Shown here in pieces: positions 7,492 through 13,569 of a stretch of DNA of 14,364 nucleotides (position 1 is the first letter of the stretch; each line of letters starts with the position of its first letter). The notes beneath the pieces were generated by a model. The model did no database searches. It saw only the letters and a program-made list of their open reading frames with translations, and was not told where the DNA came from. Position numbers and translations under genes: made by a program. Origin of the DNA: Bacteroidales bacterium (GTDB lineage: Bacteria; Bacteroidota; Bacteroidia; Bacteroidales; UBA932); contig JAFZGK010000068.1 in NCBI GenBank assembly GCA_017555445.1, forward strand, positions 1-14,364, read 5' to 3'.

Positions 7492-7512
7492 ATTGCCGAC
7501 CAAGTCGGCAAT
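7492..7512 (+). other. intercistronic hairpin between the two reductase genes
   Basis: ATTGCCGAC (7492-7500) pairs perfectly with GTCGGCAAT (7504-7512) around the loop CAA. It begins two bases after the 5-alpha-reductase stop codon and ends 16 bases before the next ATG. No T run follows, so it does not look like a terminator. It could stabilise the upstream mRNA end, direct cleavage, or tune translation of the second gene. Confidence 0.75.
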
Positions 7513-7528
7513 GGCTGAAAGAAGAATT

Positions 7529-8785
7529 ATGAGCGAATTATTTACACCATACAAGATCGGACCTCTAGAGCTCCGTAACCGCACCATCAGATCGGCTGCG
7601 TTCGAAGCCATGTGTCCAGGTCAGCGTCCGTCAAAGGAGCTTTTCGACTACCATACAGCAGTTGCACGCGGAGGTATCGGAATGACTACTGTAGCATATG
7701 CTGCAGTGTGCAGAAGCGGACTCTCTTTCGAAAACCAGCTATGGATGCGAGAGGAGATCGTACCGGAACTCAAAAATCTCACAGACGCCATTCATGCTGA
7801 GGGCGCAAAGGCTTCCATCCAGCTCGGTCACTGCGGAAACATGTCGCACAGGAGCATCTGCGGCTGCATGCCATATGGAGCAAGCCGTGGATTCAATCTC
7901 TACTCTCCTACCTTCGTCCAGAAGATGAATATAGAGCAGATCAATGAAGTTGCAGATGCATATGGAAAAGCCGTGGAGCTTGCGATTGAAGCAGGATTTG
8001 ACGCAATTGAAATACATGCAGGACACGGATACCTGATCTCTCAGTTCCTTTCTCCATACACCAACCATCGTCGCGACGAATTCGGAGGAAGCCTTGAGAA
8101 CCGAATGAGATTCATGAAGATGTGCGTGAGCAAGGCTGTTGCCGCAGGAAAAGGAAAGGTGGCATTGTTTGCAAAGCTCAACACACGTGACGGATTCAAA
8201 GGAGGCCAGGAGACAGAGGAACTTATCGAAGTCGCAAAGGTTCTCCGTGACCTTGGAATCGAATCTATAGTGCTTTCAGGAGGTTTCGTAAGCCGTCATC
8301 CACAGTATGTGATGCGTGGACAGTTCCCTGTCAAGCCGATTGTTCACTACTTCCCATGGAGCAAATGGTGGCTCAAGCTTGGAGTCGGTCTTGCAGGCAG
8401 GATAGTGGCTCCGACAGTACCGTTCAAGCCTCTCTTCTTCATGGAAGATGCATTGAAGTTCCGCGAGGCAATGCCGGACTTCCCGTTTGTCTACGTAGGT
8501 GGTGTCATTTCACGAAAGACAGCTGATGAAGCTATAGACAAGGGGTTCCCGATGGTGCAGATGGGACGTGCAGTCCTCGAAGACACAGACTTTGTGAACA
8601 AGATGAAGGCCGACGACAACCATTGCAGCAGCTGTGAACACAGCAATTTCTGCATCGGCAGAATGTATTCACGTTCGATGCAGTGTCATAAGAACTGCGT
8701 TGACATCACGCCTGGCCTCAAGAAGGCTGTAGCAAAGATCAACGCTCAGAACGACAGGATGGAGCGCAAGCTCGGATATAAATAA
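7529..8785 (+). CDS. Old Yellow Enzyme family NADH:flavin oxidoreductase (candidate steroid/enone reductase)
   Basis: This is a 418-residue FMN-dependent TIM-barrel ene-reductase. Features are the N-terminal LFTPYKIGPLELRNR (4-18), the FMN-side QLGHCG (98-103), the catalytic HAGHGYLISQFLSPYTNHRR (163-182; His163, His166 and Tyr168 are the expected substrate contacts), DEFGGSLENRMRF (183-195) and the phosphate site VGGVISR plus QMGRAVLED (323-352). A Cys cluster follows: Cys366, 369, 375, 386 and 390. The related BaiCD/BaiH and dienoyl-CoA reductases bind a 4Fe-4S cluster with CxxC(x2-3)C(x11)C, but the spacing here differs, and the C-terminal FAD/NAD domain of BaiCD is absent. I chose ATG 7529 because it gives the family N-terminus; ATG 7511 and a TTG at 7493 fall in a hairpin. 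Pairing with the 5-alpha-reductase suggests a 5-beta-reductase or related enone reductase, which is inference. Confidence 0.88.
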   Translation: MSELFTPYKIGPLELRNRTIRSAAFEAMCPGQRPSKELFDYHTAVARGGIGMTTVAYAAVCRSGLSFENQLWMREEIVPELKNLTDAIHAEGAKASIQLGHCGNMSHRSICGCMPYGASRGFNLYSPTFVQKMNIEQINEVADAYGKAVELAIEAGFDAIEIHAGHGYLISQFLSPYTNHRRDEFGGSLENRMRFMKMCVSKAVAAGKGKVALFAKLNTRDGFKGGQETEELIEVAKVLRDLGIESIVLSGGFVSRHPQYVMRGQFPVKPIVHYFPWSKWWLKLGVGLAGRIVAPTVPFKPLFFMEDALKFREAMPDFPFVYVGGVISRKTADEAIDKGFPMVQMGRAVLEDTDFVNKMKADDNHCSSCEHSNFCIGRMYSRSMQCHKNCVDITPGLKKAVAKINAQNDRMERKLGYK

Positions 8786-8786
8786 A

Positions 8787-9115
8787 TCAGGTAGAACGAC
8801 TTGTCGCTGAAGGTAACTTCAGAGGAAAGTCCGGACAGGGAGGGCATCCCGCTGTGGAAAGCATAGATGGGAGTAATCTTATGAATGCCGTAACAGAAAA
8901 CAAACCGCTTCGCAAGGAGTAAGGGTGAAACCGTGAGGTAAGAGCTCACGACGTCATATGGCGACATACGGCGGTGACGGCACCGGGACCTGCAAGACCA
9001 AATATACCGGAACACTCTTTCGAGAGTAAAAGGGCGGCCCGTCCTTTCCGGGGGGTAGGTTGCGAAGATAAATGACAAGATAAAACAGAAACCGGCTTAC
9101 GGTTCTGCCTGACTC
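8787..9115 (+). ncRNA. rnpB: RNase P RNA, type A
   Basis: This is the catalytic RNA of RNase P, which trims 5' leaders from precursor tRNAs. The P1 helix closes the molecule: TCAGGTAGAAC (8787-8797) pairs with GTTCTGCCTGA (9102-9112) with one G-U pair. The universal core AGAGGAAAGTCC (8821-8832) and its P4 partner ACAGAA with the following CCGGCTTAC (9085-9100) are present. The conserved GTGAGGTAAGAGCTCAC (8933-8949) and a GGGGGGTAGGTTGC segment (9053-9064) also fit a Bacteroidota type A RNA. It starts one base after the flavin reductase stop codon, and I see no convincing promoter of its own; TATAAAT at 8777-8783 is not a Bacteroidota-type box. The exact 3' end is estimated from P1. Confidence 0.97.
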
Positions 9116-9117
9116 TC

Positions 9118-9145
9118 AAGGCTGACTCTCGGGTCAGCCTTTTTT
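9118..9145 (+). terminator. rnpB intrinsic terminator
   Basis: AAGGCTGAC (9118-9126) pairs with GTCAGCCTT (9133-9141) around TCTCGG, followed by a run of six T (9140-9145). It begins three to six bases after the P1 helix of rnpB. Confidence 0.95.
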
Positions 9146-9157
9146 ATTAAACTTTTC

Positions 9158-9188
9158 TTGGAGAAAAGGGGCAGAAAAGTTATATTTG
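9158..9188 (+). promoter_or_regulatory. promoter of the DUF1846-glsA-glsB operon
   Basis: TTG at 9158-9160 (in TTCTTG), a 20-base spacer and TATATTTG at 9181-9188 match the Bacteroidota promoter consensus. The expected start of transcription near 9193-9196 falls immediately before the ATG at 9197, so the mRNA should be leaderless or nearly so. Confidence 0.68.
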
Positions 9189-9196
9189 CATTCCGT

Positions 9197-10663
9197 ATGA
9201 AAACGGGATTTGACAACGAAAAGTATCTTAAGATACAGTCCGAACACATCAAGCAGCGTATCGCTCAGTTCGGAGACAAGCTCTACCTCGAGTTCGGAGG
9301 TAAATTATTCGACGATAATCATGCAAGCCGCGTGTTGCCGGGATTCCACCCCGATAGCAAGCTCCGCATGCTCATGCAGCTGAAGGATGAGGCTGAAATC
9401 GTAATCGTCATCAGTGCAATCGACATCGAAAGAAACAAGGTAAGAGGAGACCTCGGAATCACTTATGACGAGGACGTTCTCCGTCTTAGAGGCGAGTTCG
9501 AAAATGTAGGTCTGTATGTTAGCAGTGTGGTCATCACCCACTATAACGGACAGGCCAGCGCTGACGCATACAGAAAGCGTCTCGAGCGTCTCGGCATCAA
9601 GGTTTATTATCACTATACAATTGAAGGTTACCCGAACAATGTCGCTCTCATCGACTCTGATGAGGGATTCGGAAAGAACGACTACGTGCTGACAGAACGT
9701 CCGCTTGTAGTTGTGACTGCTCCTGGCCCAGGCAGCGGAAAGATGGCTGTATGTCTGAGCCAGCTTTATCATGAGAACAAGAGGAACATCAAGGCAGGAT
9801 ATGCCAAGTTCGAGACCTTCCCTGTATGGAATCTCGCTCTCAAGCATCCTGTAAATCTTGCATACGAGGCAGCTACAGCCGATCTCAACGACCTTAACCT
9901 CATTGACGCATTCCACCTTGAAGCATATGGCGAAATAGCTACAAGCTACAACCGCGACAGCGAGGTATTTCCTGTTCTCAATGCTCTCTTTGAAGGTATT
10001 TATGGTGAAAGCCCATATAAGTCACCTACCGACATGGGAGTCAACATGATCGGATTCTGCATGAATGATGAAGATGCATGTTGTGATGCTGCCAGAGAAG
10101 AGATCATCAGAAGATATTACACCGCTCTTGGACGTCTTGCCACTACAGGTGATAATGAAAATGAAGTCAACAAGATATCACTCATTCTCAAGCAGGCAAA
10201 GATTTCCACAGAATACCGCAAGACTACTGTAGCAGCCAAGGAAAGAAAGGAGAAGACTGGCGTACATGCCTCAGCCATTGAACTTCAGGACGGCACCATC
10301 ATTACTGCACGTACAAGTTCGCTCCTCGGCCCTAGTGCTGCACTCATTCTTAATGCTACAAAACATCTTGCAGGCATTCCTCATGAAGTGAAGCTCATAC
10401 CACAGGAAATGATCGAACCTATCCAGAAGACAAAGGTATCATTCCTTCACGGCCACAATCCACGTCTCCACACAGACGAGGTCCTGGTAGCCATCTCCAT
10501 GCTCAGCAGAGATGATGAAAACTGTCGCAAGGCCCTTGACCAGCTTCCTAAGCTCGAAGGATGCCAGGTACACTCGACAGTAATGCTCAGCGAGGTCGAC
10601 CGAAAGATCTTCAAGAAGCTTGGAGTAGGACTTACATGTGACCCGGTAAAGAAAGGAGAATAA
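9197..10663 (+). CDS. DUF1846 / UPF0371 family protein
   Basis: This is a 488-residue cytoplasmic protein of the DUF1846 (UPF0371) family, known mainly from Firmicutes and without an established function. The conserved N-terminus is GFDNEKYLKIQ (4-14), followed by KLYLEFGGKLFDDNHASRVL (28-47), a hallmark of the family, and KVRGDLGITYDEDVLRLRGE (81-100). A glycine-rich segment TAPGPGSGK (174-182) resembles a nucleotide-binding loop but does not fit Walker A exactly. Cys288, Cys295 and Cys296 cluster in the middle, and LHGHNPRLHTDEVLVAISML (417-436) is a second conserved-looking block. I set the start at ATG 9197 because it gives the family N-terminus; an upstream in-frame TTG at 9158 lies in the promoter. 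glsA follows after three bases, so the two are co-transcribed and the product may serve lipid or amino-acid metabolism, which is inference only. Confidence 0.9.
   Translation: MKTGFDNEKYLKIQSEHIKQRIAQFGDKLYLEFGGKLFDDNHASRVLPGFHPDSKLRMLMQLKDEAEIVIVISAIDIERNKVRGDLGITYDEDVLRLRGEFENVGLYVSSVVITHYNGQASADAYRKRLERLGIKVYYHYTIEGYPNNVALIDSDEGFGKNDYVLTERPLVVVTAPGPGSGKMAVCLSQLYHENKRNIKAGYAKFETFPVWNLALKHPVNLAYEAATADLNDLNLIDAFHLEAYGEIATSYNRDSEVFPVLNALFEGIYGESPYKSPTDMGVNMIGFCMNDEDACCDAAREEIIRRYYTALGRLATTGDNENEVNKISLILKQAKISTEYRKTTVAAKERKEKTGVHASAIELQDGTIITARTSSLLGPSAALILNATKHLAGIPHEVKLIPQEMIEPIQKTKVSFLHGHNPRLHTDEVLVAISMLSRDDENCRKALDQLPKLEGCQVHSTVMLSEVDRKIFKKLGVGLTCDPVKKGE
10654..10658 (+). promoter_or_regulatory. 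Shine-Dalgarno sequence of glsA
   Basis: AGGAG lies eight bases before the glsA ATG and within the last codons of the DUF1846 gene. It is the clearest ribosome binding site in the window, where most genes have none, and suggests efficient reinitiation on glsA. Confidence 0.7.
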
Positions 10664-10666
10664 TCG

Positions 10667-11482
10667 ATGTCCAAGAGAGATCCGCAGATCCTTGATATAG
10701 AAAAGGTTATAGAATCGAAGGCCGGTGATAAGGCAAAGCGAATTCCGCGTTTTGTAATCAACTGGTTCAAGAAATTCATGCATCTTGACTACATCAACGA
10801 ATACCTGAAAGAGGGTTACCTCGGAGTGGAGTTCTGCGAAAACGGTCTGAAATACCTTGGTGTCGATATTGAAGTGAAAGGAAGAGAGAATCTTCCGAAG
10901 GACGGCAGAAGATATACTTTCGTTTCGAATCACCCACTTGGCGCCATAGATGGAGTCACGTTGGGAGCTGTGATCGGAAGAGAGTATGATGAGAACATCA
11001 AATATCTGATGAACGACCTACTGATGAATCTCAAGGGCATGGCTCCGCTTGGCATTCCTATTAACAAGCTCGGTAATCAGGCACGTGAGCTGCCAAGACT
11101 TGTCGATATGGCATATAATTCTGACAATCAGATGATTGTCTTTCCTGCAGGTCTATGTTCAAGAAAGATAGACGGCAGGATTCAGGATATAGAGTGGAGC
11201 AAGTCATTCATAAAGAAGAGCAGAGAAACAGGACGTGACATCGTGCCTGTTCATTTCGAGGGAGAGAATTCAAAAGCATTCTACAGAGTGGCTACATGGT
11301 GCAAAAGACTTGGAATCAAGTTCAATTTTGCAATGATGATGCTGCCTTCAGAAATGTACAAGAGTGCCGGAAAGAAGTACACTATAACGATCGGAAGACC
11401 TATATCCATCAATGATTTTGACAGATCCAAGTCTGATCATGAATGGGCACAGACAGTCCGAAGCAGAGTTTACGAACTATAA
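10667..11482 (+). CDS. glsA: PlsC/OlsA-type O-acyltransferase, glycine lipid synthesis
   Basis: This is a 271-residue lysophospholipid-acyltransferase-like protein. With the next gene it matches the GlsA/GlsB pair of Bacteroides, in which GlsB N-acylates glycine with a 3-hydroxy fatty acid (giving commendamide) and GlsA adds a second acyl chain to the hydroxyl, giving glycine lipid. Motif I is SNHPLGAIDG (87-96) and motif III is VFPAGLCSRK (158-167). Both deviate from the textbook forms: the first reads H-x5-D instead of H-x4-D, and FPEG has become FPAG. I recall both as features of this Bacteroidota subfamily. A basic N-terminal helix (KRIPRFVINWFKKFM, 24-38) could anchor it to the membrane surface. 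It lies between the DUF1846 gene (3-base gap) and glsB (10-base gap). The exact substrate is inferred from its partner gene. Confidence 0.83.
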   Translation: MSKRDPQILDIEKVIESKAGDKAKRIPRFVINWFKKFMHLDYINEYLKEGYLGVEFCENGLKYLGVDIEVKGRENLPKDGRRYTFVSNHPLGAIDGVTLGAVIGREYDENIKYLMNDLLMNLKGMAPLGIPINKLGNQARELPRLVDMAYNSDNQMIVFPAGLCSRKIDGRIQDIEWSKSFIKKSRETGRDIVPVHFEGENSKAFYRVATWCKRLGIKFNFAMMMLPSEMYKSAGKKYTITIGRPISINDFDRSKSDHEWAQTVRSRVYEL

Positions 11483-11492
11483 AACCTGACCT

Positions 11493-12599
11493 ATGGAACA
11501 ACCTATAATTCCTCCTGTAAGTGTCGATCTTCTGAAAGCGGAACTTATTCCGGCAAAGAAGCTCAGGGATACCAACAAGAGTAAGAATGAGATTTATGTA
11601 ATCAACCAGCATGACGCACCAAATGTCATGAGGGAGATCGGAAGACTACGCGAAGAAGCTTTCCGTGATTCCGGTGGAGGAAGTGGAATGTCCATGGACA
11701 TCGATGAGTTTGATACCATGGAGAATCCTTACCAGCAGCTGATTGTCTGGGACCCTGAAGCAGAAAAGATTCTGGGAGGATACAGGTATATTCTTGGAGC
11801 AGACATCAAGCTGGATGAAAAGGGACAGCCACATCTTGCAACGTCCCATATGTTCCATTTCTCTGAAACATTCATAAACGACTATCTCCCTTATACCATC
11901 GAATTAGGTAGAAGCTTTGTATCCCCTGAATATCAGAGCAGTAAAGCCGGCGCAAAAGCTCTATTTGCTCTCGACAACCTATGGGATGGACTAGGTGCAT
12001 TGGCTATTCAGCATCCTAACATGAGATACTTCTTCGGCAAGATGACCATGTATCCTGAATACAATCGCGAAGCAAGAGATCTTATCCAACACTTCCTTTT
12101 CAAACATTTTGAAGACAAGGACAAGCTTGTGACTCCGATAGAACCTCTGATAATTGAGACCCCGGTAGAGAAGATGAATGCCATTCTTACGGAAACTGAA
12201 TTCAAGGAGGATTACAAGCTGCTCAATGCTGAAGTAAGAAGACTTGGGGTGAACATACCTCCTCTTGTCAATTCATATATGAATCTCTCGCCTACAATGA
12301 GAATGTTCGGAGGCGGCATCAACCATGAATTCAGTGAGGCAGAAGAGACATGCATCATGATTTCCTTTGATGAAATATACGATGCCAAAAGAGCCCGTCA
12401 TATAGATTCATTCATCAAAGAGAAGGTGGAGACAGTAAGAAGACGTTTTCCTCGCTTTGCTGCAATCATGGGAGACGACCTCGCTGAAATGATTGCTCAG
12501 AAACGCGTACAGGTGCAGGAAAGAGTGCAGGAAAGACGCAATATAAGAAGAGCAAGAAAAGCTCAACGAAAGGCAAACAGAGTTGCCAGAAAGAAATAA
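11493..12599 (+). CDS. glsB: OlsB-like GNAT-fold N-acyltransferase, glycine lipid (commendamide) synthesis
   Basis: This is a 368-residue protein of the OlsB-like acyltransferase family (GNAT fold), expected to transfer a 3-hydroxyacyl chain from acyl carrier protein to the amino group of glycine. Visible motifs are IGRLREEAFRDSGGGSGMSM (49-68), DIDEFDTMENPYQQLIVWD (69-87), LGGYRYILGAD (94-104), the core ELGRSFVSPEYQ (137-148) and GLGALAIQHPNMRYFFGKMT (166-185). GlsB products are known as bioactive N-acyl glycines in gut Bacteroides. The protein is longer than plain OlsB: residues about 210-330 form an extra C-terminal part, and 338-368 is a very basic Arg/Lys tail that could bind membrane phospholipids or be disordered. 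It follows glsA by 10 bases and ends in a terminator stem that contains its stop codon. Confidence 0.86.
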   Translation: MEQPIIPPVSVDLLKAELIPAKKLRDTNKSKNEIYVINQHDAPNVMREIGRLREEAFRDSGGGSGMSMDIDEFDTMENPYQQLIVWDPEAEKILGGYRYILGADIKLDEKGQPHLATSHMFHFSETFINDYLPYTIELGRSFVSPEYQSSKAGAKALFALDNLWDGLGALAIQHPNMRYFFGKMTMYPEYNREARDLIQHFLFKHFEDKDKLVTPIEPLIIETPVEKMNAILTETEFKEDYKLLNAEVRRLGVNIPPLVNSYMNLSPTMRMFGGGINHEFSEAEETCIMISFDEIYDAKRARHIDSFIKEKVETVRRRFPRFAAIMGDDLAEMIAQKRVQVQERVQERRNIRRARKAQRKANRVARKK

Positions 12600-12633
12600 T
12601 AAAAGGACTCACTGTGAGTCCTTTTATTATTTT
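12594..12633. terminator. bidirectional terminator shared by convergent genes
   Basis: AATAATAAAAGGACTCA (12595-12611) pairs perfectly with TGAGTCCTTTTATTATT (12615-12631) around CTG, a 17-base-pair stem with A/T-rich flanks. It contains the stop codons of both glsB (12597-12599) and the minus-strand lipoprotein gene (12627-12629). Confidence 0.93.
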
Positions 12634-13562
12634 AAACGGATGTTGATTCTTTTTCGCATTGCATCTGACAGCGGCAGAAGATTATCTTCATCCGACAAAT
12701 CAAGCCATTCTGACGCAAGCTGGTAATCACCAAGCATGTAGCATGCGACTGATATATTATATTCAGCACATGAACGCCTCATAAGATCATTTGTCTTCAG
12801 AAGACTGATCCATATATCCATGGCCCCTTTCCAATCATAAGCTTCTGCCCTGTCAAGAGCAAGGTACCATTTCTCAGAATCGAAATAAGTCAACGAATAC
12901 TGTTCATGCTTCCATTGAGACTTGAAGGATTCTGAAATCTCGTTACCTACCTCCCAGGCTGCAGAAGGAAGGGCAGCTCTCGCCTTTTCATACTGTCTTG
13001 CAGCGCTATCCTTACCGTCGGAATATACAATCGGCTGAGCCTCGCTGCTGCCACCGTAGTTCTTGACCGTCTCAGTCCTGTCCATCGCATCAAAGCTGTA
13101 CATCTTCATTGTGAACGGCATATGCGCGAGGCTCAGATACGACGAATCCTTAGATATGGCTGAAGCTATTCTGGAAGGGCTGTCAACTCTTATAGTTCCA
13201 AGTGATACTGTATCTATAAGGAAAACGACATCCGTTCCGGCATCCATGAGTATTCTGAACAGTGTATCCTTGTCCGCATAATTTCCGTCTGAAACACGCG
13301 GCATGCTGAAGACAGGGACACTTCCCTCACCTGTCGCATATTCCTCTTCAAGCGCATACGCAAATCCATCTGCCATATGGCTGTTGAATTCTGTTGCAAT
13401 CCTGTCCTTGTTTTCAAGATATACAACTGAAACAGTCTTGCCTGCCAGCTCTATTCCGGCTTTTGACGGATAACGCATCTCAAGGTGGAGAGAATGACGG
13501 CTCGGGCCGCAGGAGACAGCTGCAAAAGCTGCCAGGATCATAAACGCTTTAAAGAGTTTCAT
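12627..13562 (-). CDS. lipoprotein of unknown function (DUF6340-like)
   Basis: This is a 311-residue secreted lipoprotein. The N-terminus MKLFKAFMILAAFAAVSCGP carries a lipobox with Cys18 as the lipidation site. A first domain (about 25-200) resembles the Bacteroidota-specific DUF6340 type of envelope protein: it begins EMRYPSKAGIELAGKTVSVV and continues with alternating beta and helix segments. The C-terminal part (about 230-290) has two TPR-like helical hairpins, WYLALDRAEAYDWKGAMDIW and YNISVACYMLGDYQLASEW, suggesting a protein-protein interaction role. The DUF6340 assignment is from memory of family architecture and is moderate in confidence; the molecular function is unknown. It starts seven bases after the rimO stop codon and shares that transcript. 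Confidence 0.85.
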   Translation of the reverse strand: MKLFKAFMILAAFAAVSCGPSRHSLHLEMRYPSKAGIELAGKTVSVVYLENKDRIATEFNSHMADGFAYALEEEYATGEGSVPVFSMPRVSDGNYADKDTLFRILMDAGTDVVFLIDTVSLGTIRVDSPSRIASAISKDSSYLSLAHMPFTMKMYSFDAMDRTETVKNYGGSSEAQPIVYSDGKDSAARQYEKARAALPSAAWEVGNEISESFKSQWKHEQYSLTYFDSEKWYLALDRAEAYDWKGAMDIWISLLKTNDLMRRSCAEYNISVACYMLGDYQLASEWLDLSDEDNLLPLSDAMRKRINIRLK

Positions 13563-13569
13563 AGCAATA

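Noticed and set aside
7492..7512. Hairpin as a terminator between the two reductase genes
   Set aside because: No T run follows the stem; GCTGAAAG comes next.
7493..7528. Upstream TTG (7493) and ATG (7511) as starts for the flavin reductase
   Set aside because: Both lie in the perfect hairpin at 7492-7512, and the family N-terminus begins naturally at the ATG at 7529.
8700..8783. E. coli-type promoter for rnpB (TTGACA at 8700 and TATAAAT at 8777)
   Set aside because: The boxes are over 70 bases apart, and Bacteroidota do not use this consensus.
9158..9196. TTG at 9158 as start of the DUF1846 protein
   Set aside because: It overlaps the -33 element of the promoter, and the conserved DUF1846 N-terminus begins at ATG 9197.
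9716..9742. Walker A nucleotide-binding loop in the DUF1846 protein (TAPGPGSGK)
   Set aside because: The glycine spacing does not fit GxxxxGK[ST], and the residue after Lys is Met; it was kept only as a glycine-rich segment.
9305..9916. 203-codon open frame antisense to the DUF1846 gene
   Set aside because: It lies opposite strongly conserved DUF1846 motifs and resembles no protein; it is a by-product of codon bias.
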